Below, in pieces: positions 7,562 to 14,176 of a stretch of 64,000 nt of DNA. Origin of the DNA: Pantoea dispersa (GTDB lineage Bacteria > Pseudomonadota > Gammaproteobacteria > Enterobacterales > Enterobacteriaceae); assembly GCF_014155765.1 (NCBI RefSeq), contig NZ_SCKT01000001.1, forward strand, positions 744,001 through 808,000, written 5' to 3'. Position 1 is the first letter of the stretch. Each line of letters starts with the position of its first letter. The notes under the pieces were generated by a model. It searched no databases. It was not told the DNA's origin and saw nothing but the letters and a program-made list of their open reading frames with translations. Both the position numbers and the translations under genes were made by a program.

Positions 7562-8798
7562 TGTATGAATCGCCACAGGTTTAACAGACACCTCAGAGTC
7601 ATTTAAGATGACTTAAAGAGAGGTGCCCATGAGCGGTAAGCGTTATCCTGAAGAGTTTAAAATTGAAGCAGTCAAACAGGTTGTTGATCGTGGTCATTCT
7701 GTTTCCAGTGTTGCAACACGTCTTGATATCACCACTCACAGTCTTTACGCCTGGATAAAGAAGTACGGTCCGAATTCTTCCACTAATAATGAACACTCAG
7801 ATGCTCAGGCCGAGATCCGCCGTCTTCAGAAAGAGTTGAAGCGGGTGACAGACGAACGGGACATATTAAAAAAAGCCGCGGCGTACTTCGCAAAGCTGTC
7901 CGACTGAAGTACGCCTTTATTCGCGACAACCGTCGTTGCTGGCCTGTTCGTCTGCTCTGTCGGGTTCTGGATGTCCATCCGAGTGGATTTTATTTCTGGC
8001 TTCAGCAGCCACATTCACAGCGTCACCAGACAGACCAGATGCTGACCGGGCAGATCAAACAGTTCTGGCTTGAGTCTGGCTGCGTCTATGGTTATCGCAA
8101 GATCCATCTCGATCTGCGTGATACCGGACAGCAGTGCGGAGTGAATCGGGTCTGGCGGCTGATGAAGCGTGCCGGAATAAAAGCTCATGTTGGGTACCGT
8201 AGCCCACGGGCACGTAAAGGCGAAGCCAGCATCGTGACACCCAACAGGCTCCAGCGGCAGTTCAATCCGGACTCACCGGATGAGCGTTGAGTGACGGACA
8301 TAACCTACATCCGAACCCACGAAGGCTGGCTGTATCTGGCCGTGGTGGTTGACCTGTTCTCACGAAAAGTTATCGGCTGATCAATGCAACCCCGCATGAC
8401 AAAAGAGATTGTCCTGAACGCATTACTTATGGCGGTGCGGAGGCGTAATCCTCAAAAGCAGGTACTGGTTCACTCTGATCAGGGCAGTCAGTACACGAGC
8501 CATGAGTGGCAGTCGTTCCTGAAATCACACGGTCTGAAAGGCAGCATGAGTCGTCGCGGTAACTGCCATGACAACGCGGTTGCGGAAAGCTTTTTCCAGT
8601 TGCTGAAACGCGAACGAATTAAGAAAAGGATCTACGGAACGAGAGACGAAGCCAGAAGCGATATTTTTGATTATATCGAAATGTTTTATAACAGTAAGCG
8701 TCGGCATGGTTCGAGCGAGCAGATGCCACCGGCTGAATATGAAAACCTATATTATCAACGGCTCAGAAGTGTCTATATTATCCGTGGCGATTCATACA
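7562..8798 (+). mobile_element. IS3-family insertion sequence, about 1.24 kb
   Basis: The ends are inverted repeats. The left end reads TGTATGAATCGCCAC, and the right end reads the same 15 bases on the reverse strand; similarity continues, with mismatches, to about 35 bp. Inside are orfA and orfB in the -1 frame, joined at a run of seven A (7868-7874). That is standard IS3-family organisation. I find no target duplication: the flanks are ACA on the left and CCC on the right. The right-hand neighbour gene is cut by the insertion. The exact IS name is not assigned. Confidence 0.9.
7629..7907 (+). CDS. IS3-family transposase OrfA
   Basis: This 92-residue protein starts at ATG 7629 after a GAGAGG ribosome site. 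It begins MSGKRYPEEFKIEAVKQVV, with the helix-turn-helix HSVSSVATRLDITTHSLYAW that binds the IS ends. A leucine-zipper-like stretch follows (EIRRLQKELKRVTDERDILK) that mediates OrfA/OrfAB oligomerisation in this family. It ends AYFAKLSD. The run of seven A followed by G near the 3' end is the usual site for the -1 frameshift that makes the OrfAB transposase. OrfA looks intact, although its partner OrfB is broken. Confidence 0.9.
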   Translation: MSGKRYPEEFKIEAVKQVVDRGHSVSSVATRLDITTHSLYAWIKKYGPNSSTNNEHSDAQAEIRRLQKELKRVTDERDILKKAAAYFAKLSD

Positions 8799-8875
8799 CC
8801 CTGTCAAAGGAGGTTTTACATACACGGCAATTCCAGTTCGGTTTCTCAATACTATGCCCTAAGCCAGCGTACTGA
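7868..8875 (+). pseudogene. IS3-family transposase OrfB, two in-frame UGA codons
   Basis: Reading the -1 frame after the A7 run gives a continuous DDE transposase. The catalytic positions are VTDITYIRT (first Asp), HSDQGSQYTS (second Asp) and NAVAESFFQ (Glu). Two TGA codons interrupt it, at 8288-8290 (after NPDSPDER) and 8378-8380 (after SRKVIG). In related IS3 transposases both positions are Trp, so each is explained by a single TGG-to-TGA change. No frameshift is needed. The frame has no stop before the right IS end at 8798 and runs into flanking DNA until 8875. The copy should be unable to transpose by itself, unless it is helped in trans. Confidence 0.88.
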
Positions 8876-9225
8876 TGCGTACGTGCAAGTAAATGAATCT
8901 TTTTACCATCGTTTTCCCAACATTTAGGGCAAAAGGCCGTATCATCGCCATCTTTCCAATACACACCGGATTTGAAGGTAAAGGTGTCTTTGTCTCTGAG
9001 CTTTTCTTCAAGCTCTTTGTTCTTCTGCTCCGCATCAAATACCAGTGCCTGAAGTGAGATTACTTCCATCTTCACGCTCGCCAATTCGACCATCAAGTTT
9101 GCTAACTCAAGTTTGAGCGTAGCTTTGTCAAGCTCTGGACTGTTATCAGAAAGTTTTTTAGTGATATTTACAGCTTTGTCTATGATGCCAACGGCGGTTG
9201 CTGCACTGGCTAATGTGATACCCAT
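8773..9225 (-). CDS. Zinc-ribbon phage protein, C-terminus cut by the IS
   Basis: The frame encodes 150 residues starting MGITLASAATAVGIIDKAVN after a GAGG ribosome site. Residues 30-80 form a coiled coil (MVELASVKMEVISLQALVFD and following Glu/Lys-rich sequence). A two-Cys-pair zinc ribbon follows: FCPKCWEND and NCRVCKTSF, with His residues between. The last seven residues, YESPRII, come from the IS right end, so the natural C-terminus is lost. The zinc ribbon itself looks complete. Similar coiled-coil plus ribbon proteins are common in phage accessory regions; their function is generally unknown. It is 8 bp downstream of the 69-residue gene on the same strand and is probably co-transcribed with it. 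Confidence 0.6.
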   Translation of the reverse strand: MGITLASAATAVGIIDKAVNITKKLSDNSPELDKATLKLELANLMVELASVKMEVISLQALVFDAEQKNKELEEKLRDKDTFTFKSGVYWKDGDDTAFCPKCWENDGKKIHLLARTHQYAGLGHSIEKPNWNCRVCKTSFDRVYESPRII

Positions 9226-9233
9226 CTATAACC

Positions 9234-9443
9234 TCAATTGTAAAAGCGATCCCACTCATCAACCCAACTCGTCACAGCCTGATGCATTCCCTCTCGACCA
9301 AATTGCATATATGAGAAACCATTTTGCTGACGTAGGTATGCCTGGAACAACATGCTTTTCCCTGGATTCTGCTGACGTCTTTCGGGCCAGTTTAGATACA
9401 GAGAACGTACTTCTTGCTTAGTTTCAGCTACACGACGATTCAT
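9234..9443 (-). CDS. Small phage-type hypothetical protein, 69 residues
   Basis: The frame gives MNRRVAETKQEVRSLYLNWP, then a basic region and MQFGREGMHQAVTSWVDEWD at the C-terminus. I chose the ATG at 9443 rather than the in-frame one at 9455, because GAGGTTAAGG lies directly upstream of 9443 and would otherwise be coding. No family is recognised. The Arg-rich first half and Trp-rich end suggest a nucleic-acid or protein-binding adaptor, which is speculative. It is the first gene of a reverse-strand pair and starts 18 bp from the inverted repeat at 9461-9478. Confidence 0.5.
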   Translation of the reverse strand: MNRRVAETKQEVRSLYLNWPERRQQNPGKSMLFQAYLRQQNGFSYMQFGREGMHQAVTSWVDEWDRFYN

Positions 9444-9460
9444 CCTTAACCTCATCTCAT

Positions 9461-9478
9461 GATAAACGCTTGTTTATC
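9461..9478. promoter_or_regulatory. Operator-like inverted repeat in the divergent intergenic region
   Basis: GATAAACGCTTGTTTATC has perfect 7 bp arms around a 4 bp centre. Immediately after it, CTTAT and ATAAG (9478-9495) form a second, weaker dyad. Two divergent genes flank this 97 bp gap, the usual arrangement for a phage repressor operator. No repressor gene is recognised in the element. Confidence 0.45.
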
Positions 9479-9540
9479 TTATAATCTGTGATAAGAAAGG
9501 ACAATACGTAATCAACATGAGTTACACAGGAGAGAAATAG

Positions 9541-9933
9541 ATGTCAGATTTTTTGGTCAACCTTTTGATGAGTTTAATCACTGGTGGCTATATGGGCATA
9601 GTAGTCTCAAAGGGAGTAGCCTTTTCCAACTTGAAGAAAGAAGCGTTACGTATCATAAGAACCATCGATACACTTGGCCCAAAAGGTAATTACTTTCACA
9701 ATACTGAAAGGGTAAATGAACTGTCTCTCCTGAGTTCCGAGCTGTTAGGATTAAAGCATCAGGAAGCAGGCTTCGGACTTTTAAAGATTTACAACGCAAT
9801 ACACAAAGAGATTTACTCACCTTCAGATGATTCTTCAATAAGGAGCAGACTTCTGGAAGAATCTCAAGTTACAGTGCGCAAACTTCGACCTTCCATAATA
9901 ACCTTATTTAATCCTTTAGATTTTAGTCTGTGA
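9541..9933 (+). CDS. Hypothetical membrane-anchored protein, 130 residues
   Basis: The ATG at 9541 follows a good ribosome site (AGGAGAG at 9528-9534). The protein starts MSDFLVNLLMSLITGGYMGI, a single hydrophobic N-terminal helix without a clear cleavage site, so it is likely anchored in the inner membrane. The remaining 100 residues are charged and mostly helical, predicted to face the cytoplasm. No family is recognised. It is divergent from the small reverse-strand genes across a region with operator-like repeats, so it may be expressed in the integrated state. A role in superinfection exclusion would fit a small membrane protein in a prophage, but nothing in the sequence proves it. Confidence 0.5.
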   Translation: MSDFLVNLLMSLITGGYMGIVVSKGVAFSNLKKEALRIIRTIDTLGPKGNYFHNTERVNELSLLSSELLGLKHQEAGFGLLKIYNAIHKEIYSPSDDSSIRSRLLEESQVTVRKLRPSIITLFNPLDFSL

Positions 9934-10015
9934 TAATCGCTCTTTGAGGCCAGAAAGCCTCGATTGATAATGTCAGGCTTTAAGTCTACGGCTGTTCAGA
10001 ACAGCTTATAAGTTT

Positions 10016-11716
10016 CTAATCTTGTGTATTTGGATAGTCAGGTTCGACTTTAGGCCAGTCACTGTGATCGGTTTGGTTTCCGTTCTCGAACTCTTCCGCC
10101 GGGAGCACTTTAGGAAAGTCCTGCCCCATCACTGCAATGAAATCATGATCAGGTGTATCGTCAGTAGCTTGTTCGAAGGTCAGAGTAAAGTCTCGTTCAC
10201 CTTCCAGAGAAAACCCTCGGATTACGTTCCCATTGTGAAGACGCACGTCTACCAGCTTAGCGCGACCATCTACAATAATTTCTCGTACCATCTTTTTGAT
10301 GATTACATGCGCCTTTGTCCTGCCTTCTGAACTCTCCAAATCAAGTTTTGACAGGTCGAGGTCAGACACTGACTGAATACGCATCGTTTCGCGTCTGAGT
10401 TCAGCCTGGAGCGATTCTTTTTCCTTCTGCTTTTCAGCAAGTGCATCACGTATCTGTGTGATAGTGGGTAACTATAATAACGTCTCAGTGAGTGTCTGAA
10501 GTTCTCTATCAACAGTCTGAAGCCTACGCTGTATTTCGATTATCTTGCTCTGGTCAATGTTGCTGTCATAAAGCTGTGACAGTTTACTGAATAGACGGGT
10601 ACAAAGTTCGGTATCCAGCTTTTTGCGTGACACTGAACCATAATCACATCGACCTTCATGCATCCCATTGCAGCGATAAGTTCCCTGATAAACAGGTTTA
10701 CGGATGCCAGAAGGCGACATAGTCAGACCACATTTACAACGAAGCATTGTCCTGAAGATATTAACGTATAGCCAGTGGTCACCTGCTGCCAGTCTCCCCT
10801 TTCCTCCCTTTTCAAGAAGTGTCTGAACAGCATTAAAAGTCTGATCGTCGATGATGCGTGGATAGTAATCAGCTATCTCATCACGAAGGATTATCTTGCG
10901 ATCTTCAGTGCTGATCTTTGCAGGAAGATACCCAAGCACGCTGCGTGAGGTTAGAAGGCATTTAACAGATACAGCAGACCAACCACCGCCACCAGGTTTG
11001 AACGTTTTTGATATACGAGCCTTGCGGTCATTGATGGTTTCGATACCGTTTTCATTAAGATGCTTACAGATAGCGAACATGCTATGACCAGCTAAGCGCA
11101 ATTTGAAGATCAGCCTGACGATGTCAGCTTTAGGCTCGATAACGACGAACGATTGTCTGTCGGGGCTGAGTTCAATCCAGCCGGGGGTTTGTCTGCCCAT
11201 CGGTAAGCCTGTCTCGATTGCCTTAGCAGTCTTCCCTTTCCAAACAGCTGTAGTGCGCTCTTGTTTCACTACTGACTCTTGGTGAGCACGTTCAGCAATC
11301 AGAATGTGTTTGATGAGTCTGATTGGATCAGAAAGGGATGATTTATCGTATCGTTCATTGTCACCTAAGGTCAGAATTTCAACACCCTTTCTAAGAATCT
11401 GCCGAATGTCATCAATCGCGCTGTCGATGTCTGCACGGGATGCACGATCAAAGTTTTCCATGACAATAAGACTGCCAGCAGGAATGTCACCAGAGAGCAC
11501 GTTATCAAGCATTCGTTTGAATTCGCCCCCGTCAGCCTTGTGTTTCTGGTGAAAGCCAGACTTCCCTTTATCAACATAGCGGTGCGTTGCTTGCATGAAA
11601 TACTCGTCGCTGTGCTTACGATAAAACGCATCGATCATATCGTTCTGACGACGCAGACTGTCACCCGAGTCTTGGGCTTTGGTACTCCACCTGACATAAG
11701 AGACAAGCAATTTCAT
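10016..11716 (-). pseudogene. Large serine recombinase (integrase), interrupted by an in-frame amber codon
   Basis: The first open part is 414 residues. It holds the N-terminal catalytic domain (VSYVRWSTKAQDSGDSLRRQ, nucleophile Ser11; ENFDRASRADIDSAIDDIR), the recombinase domain (GWSAVSVKCLLTSRSVLGYL) and a zinc domain with CKCG and YRCNG...C. The frame then meets TAG at 10474-10472 and continues unbroken as LPTITQIRDALAEKQKEKES and a coiled coil, ending at 10016. Full length would be 566 residues, normal for this family. The C-terminal coiled coil controls integration direction and synapsis, so the truncated form may be altered or dead. It starts 43 bp from wrbA and is divergent from it, as expected for the enzyme that recombined at this site. 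Confidence 0.85.
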
Positions 11717-11759
11717 GTGCTACGCTTTCCTTTAACAAAGTAACTGGCTGGAGGATAAC

Positions 11760-12380
11760 ATGACTGACGAGGTGCGTGGTAAGGCCAGAATTCTGGTGCT
11801 TTATTACTCCATGTATGGACATATCGAAACCATGGCTAACGCGGTGGCGGACGGTGCGAAGAGCGTGAGCGGTGCCGAAGTCACCATTCTGCGCGTGCCG
11901 GAAAGTATGGATGCCGAACGGTTTGCTCAGGTCGGCGGGAAGGTTAACCAGCCGGCGGCGGAAGCCAAACCGGACGATCTGCCGCAGTACGATGCCATCA
12001 TCGTCGGCACCCCGACGCGCTTCGGCAACATGTCCGGTCAGATGCGTAATTTCTGGGACCGCACCGGCGGCCTGTGGGCCTCTGGCGCGCTGTACGGCAA
12101 GATTGCCAGCGTGTTTGCGTCTACCGGCACCGGCGGCGGTCAGGAGCAGACCATTACCTCGGTGTGGACCACCCTCGCACATCACGGCATGGTGATTGTG
12201 CCCATCGGCTACGGCACCAAAGAGTTGTTTGATATTTCGCAGGTGCGTGGCGGTACGCCATATGGCGCAACCACGCTGGCGGGCGGTGATGGATCGCGCC
12301 AGCCCTCGGCGGAAGAACTGGAAATTGCCCGTTATCAGGGCCAATACGTCGCCGGTCTGGCGGTAAAACTGAAAGGATAA
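11760..12380 (+). CDS. wrbA: NAD(P)H:quinone oxidoreductase WrbA with an element-derived N-terminus
   Basis: WrbA is an FMN flavoprotein that reduces quinones by two electrons. The protein has the FMN phosphate loop [12 protein letters not shown], the [13 protein letters not shown] segment, [11 protein letters not shown] and the C-terminal GGDGSRQPS...[14 protein letters not shown], all typical. The usual start [13 protein letters not shown] is replaced by [10 protein letters not shown] fused in frame at [10 protein letters not shown]. The new ATG at 11760 and the GGAGG site at 11749-11753 lie within the element. The protein therefore has 206 residues and an N-terminus about 7 residues longer than usual; the active-site residues are untouched. 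Its ancestral sigma-S promoter is now 10.8 kb away, so expression depends on element sequence. yccJ follows 20 bp downstream. Confidence 0.93.
   Translation: MTDEVRGKARILVLYYSMYGHIETMANAVADGAKSVSGAEVTILRVPESMDAERFAQVGGKVNQPAAEAKPDDLPQYDAIIVGTPTRFGNMSGQMRNFWDRTGGLWASGALYGKIASVFASTGTGGGQEQTITSVWTTLAHHGMVIVPIGYGTKELFDISQVRGGTPYGATTLAGGDGSRQPSAEELEIARYQGQYVAGLAVKLKG
11789..11797 (+). other. attR core of the wrbA element
   Basis: AATTCTGGT is identical to the left copy at 944-952. On this side it is part of the perfect palindrome CCAGAATTCTGG (11785-11796). Element sequence lies upstream and the wrbA body lies downstream. Confidence 0.85.
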
Positions 12381-12400
12381 ATTCCCAACAGGAGAGAGTT

Positions 12401-12631
12401 ATGGCAACAGAACAGTTTAAAGCTCACCACGTGGGCGAATGGGCGACCTTACGTCACACCTCACCGGAAATCGCTGAAGCAATTTTCGAAGTGGCGAATT
12501 ATGACGAACGGCTTGCCGAAGAGATCTGGCGCCAGCAAGGCAGCGATGAGGTGTTATTCCGCGCGTTTGAGAAAACCGACCAGGACGTCCTGACGTGGGA
12601 CGATAAGCCGGTCGAACGCAAAAACATCTGA
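12401..12631 (+). CDS. yccJ: YccJ family protein, 76 residues
   Basis: The protein begins [20 protein letters not shown] and contains [20 protein letters not shown] and a C-terminal [12 protein letters not shown], which identifies the YccJ family of enterobacteria. It is small, acidic and cytoplasmic, with no known activity. The ribosome site AGGAGAG is well placed. It is 20 bp behind wrbA and certainly in one operon with it, as in E. coli, where both belong to the stationary-phase regulon. After the element insertion its expression must also come from within the element or readthrough. Confidence 0.92.
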   Translation: MATEQFKAHHVGEWATLRHTSPEIAEAIFEVANYDERLAEEIWRQQGSDEVLFRAFEKTDQDVLTWDDKPVERKNI

Positions 12632-12683
12632 AGCACAGGCGGGCATGTCCCGCCTTCTCATTTTTAGCCGTCAGGGAGCCTTT

Positions 12684-14057
12684 ATGTCAGCCTATCAAAG
12701 CATTAATCCGGCCAATAATCAGCTGCTGAAAACCTGGCCATCACACGATGACAGCTACGCGCAGCAGGCGCTGCACACCGCCGATGCGCTCTACCATTCG
12801 CCGTGGAGCAAAGGCGATATTCAGCCGCGTCTGCAGGTGCTGCTGCGCCTGGCAGAGTTGATCGACCAGCGCAGCGAAGAGCTGGCCACCATTGCCAGCA
12901 AAGAGATGGGTAAACTGATTGGCCAGAGCCGCGGCGAAGTGAAAATCTGCGCCAGCATCGCGCGCTATTATGCCGAACACGCGGCAAGGCTGTTGCAGGC
13001 ACAGCCCTATCCCAGCGATGTTGGTGATGCGTGGCTCGAATACCATCCGATTGGCGTGGTGGTGGCCGTCGAGCCGTGGAATTTCCCGTATTATCAACTG
13101 ATGCGCGTGCTGGCACCGAACCTGGCACTGGGCAATCCGGTGCTGGCAAAACATGCCAACATTGTGCCGCACTGTGCCGACGTGTTTGAAAAGCTGGTGC
13201 TGGAAGCCGGCGCGCCGCAGGGCGCGTGGACCAATCTGTTTATCTCTAACCAGCAGGTGGCCGATCTGATTGCCGATCCGCGCGTGCAGGGTGTGGCGCT
13301 CACCGGTTCAGAGCGCGCCGGCAGCGCGGTGGCTGAGCAGGCCGGTAAGCACCTGAAAAAATCCACGCTCGAGCTGGGTGGTAACGATGTGTTTGTGGTA
13401 CTGGACGATGCCGATATTGATGAAGCGGTGCGCCAGGGGGCGCAGGCGCGGCTCAGCAACTGCGGTCAGGTATGTACTGCGGCCAAGCGCTTTATTCTGC
13501 ATGAAAAGATTGCTGAAAGCTTTATGGCTAAGTTTAGCGCGGCGCTGAAATCCGCGACGCCTGGCGATCCATTAGATGAAAAAACCACGCTGGGGCCGCT
13601 GTCGTCACAGGATGCACGTGACCGGCTGGTGAAACAGGTGGACGAGGCGGTGGCGCATGGCGCACGCGTGGAATGCGGCGGACGCGTAATCGACGGCGTC
13701 GGCTGCTACTACCAGCCAACCATCCTGACCGGCCTGACGCCGGATAACCCGGCTTACTATCAGGAGTTTTTCGGCCCGGTGGCGCAGGTGTATGTGGTGG
13801 CGGACGACCGTGCTGCCGTGGCGCTGGCTAACGATTCGCACTACGGTTTGGGCGGTTCCGTGTGGACGCGGGACATTGCGCGCGGGCGCAACATGGCTTC
13901 GCAGATTGAGACCGGCATGGTGTTTATCAATTCGCAGAGCGATACTGCGGCTGAGCTGCCGTTCGGCGGCGTGAAGCGTTCCGGCTATGGCCGTGAACTG
14001 TCCGATCTCGGGCTGAAGGAGTTTGCTAACCAGAAACTGGTCGTGGTAGCCGGTTAA
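12684..14057 (+). CDS. NAD(P)-dependent aldehyde dehydrogenase, succinate-semialdehyde type (Sad-like)
   Basis: The 457-residue product matches the aldehyde dehydrogenase superfamily, closest in pattern to E. coli Sad (YneI). Features in order are VVVAVEPWNFPYYQLMRVLA (cofactor pocket), VALTGSERAG (nucleotide-binding turn), LELGGND (general base Glu), NCGQVCTAAKRF (catalytic Cys), EFFGPVAQV and ELPFGGVKRSGYGRELS near the end. The ATG at 12684 has AGGGAG upstream and gives the standard MSAYQSINPANNQ start; an in-frame ATG at 12645 would add 13 residues. The reaction is oxidation of an aldehyde, probably succinate semialdehyde, to the acid. E. coli has no such gene between yccJ and agp. A terminator follows at 14068. 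Confidence 0.85.
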   Translation: MSAYQSINPANNQLLKTWPSHDDSYAQQALHTADALYHSPWSKGDIQPRLQVLLRLAELIDQRSEELATIASKEMGKLIGQSRGEVKICASIARYYAEHAARLLQAQPYPSDVGDAWLEYHPIGVVVAVEPWNFPYYQLMRVLAPNLALGNPVLAKHANIVPHCADVFEKLVLEAGAPQGAWTNLFISNQQVADLIADPRVQGVALTGSERAGSAVAEQAGKHLKKSTLELGGNDVFVVLDDADIDEAVRQGAQARLSNCGQVCTAAKRFILHEKIAESFMAKFSAALKSATPGDPLDEKTTLGPLSSQDARDRLVKQVDEAVAHGARVECGGRVIDGVGCYYQPTILTGLTPDNPAYYQEFFGPVAQVYVVADDRAAVALANDSHYGLGGSVWTRDIARGRNMASQIETGMVFINSQSDTAAELPFGGVKRSGYGRELSDLGLKEFANQKLVVVAG

Positions 14058-14067
14058 GCGGCATGAA

Positions 14068-14095
14068 ACCACCGTGGAACTGAACGGTGGTTTTA
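14068..14095 (+). terminator. Terminator after the aldehyde dehydrogenase gene
   Basis: ACCACCGT (14068-14075), an 8-base loop and ACGGTGGT (14084-14091) form a perfect eight-pair stem followed by TTTTATT. Confidence 0.8.
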
Positions 14096-14140
14096 TTCGA
14101 TTTACTGCGGTGCGCGTCAATGCGCAGCCGGTAACAACAC

Positions 14141-14170
14141 AGCAGGGTCGCCGTGCATGGCGACCCTGCT
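14141..14170 (-). terminator. Terminator-like hairpin after agp
   Basis: AGCAGGGTCGCC and GGCGACCCTGCT form a perfect 12 bp stem with a 6-base loop. It sits 7 bp past the agp stop and is followed on the reverse strand by GTGTTGTT, a weak T tract. Confidence 0.7.
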
Positions 14171-14176
14171 GGCGTT

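Larger units (their letters stand above)
944..11797. mobile_element. Integrated prophage-like element inserted in codons 3-6 of wrbA
   Basis: Both boundaries carry the same 9 bp AATTCTGGT, at 944-952 and 11789-11797, giving a unit of about 10,845 bp. Left of the left copy is the native wrbA start, and right of the right copy is the wrbA body in the same frame. The interior is visibly lower in GC than the flanks. It holds a large serine recombinase directly at the right end, a tape-measure gene, a DNA invertase, an IS3-family copy and small unknown genes. wrbA is a known phage target (for example some Stx phages), although those use tyrosine integrases. No capsid, portal, terminase, lysis or replication gene is recognisable, so this is either a decayed prophage or a small satellite-like element. 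Confidence 0.9.

Noticed and set aside
9945-9965. A GAGGC/GCCTC hairpin after the 130-residue membrane protein
   Set aside because: The stem is only five pairs and no T run follows, so I cannot support a terminator.
10016-10384. A separate 122-residue gene after the recombinase
   Set aside because: It is in the same frame as the recombinase and continues its coiled coil; only one TAG separates them, so it is the C-terminal part of the same gene.
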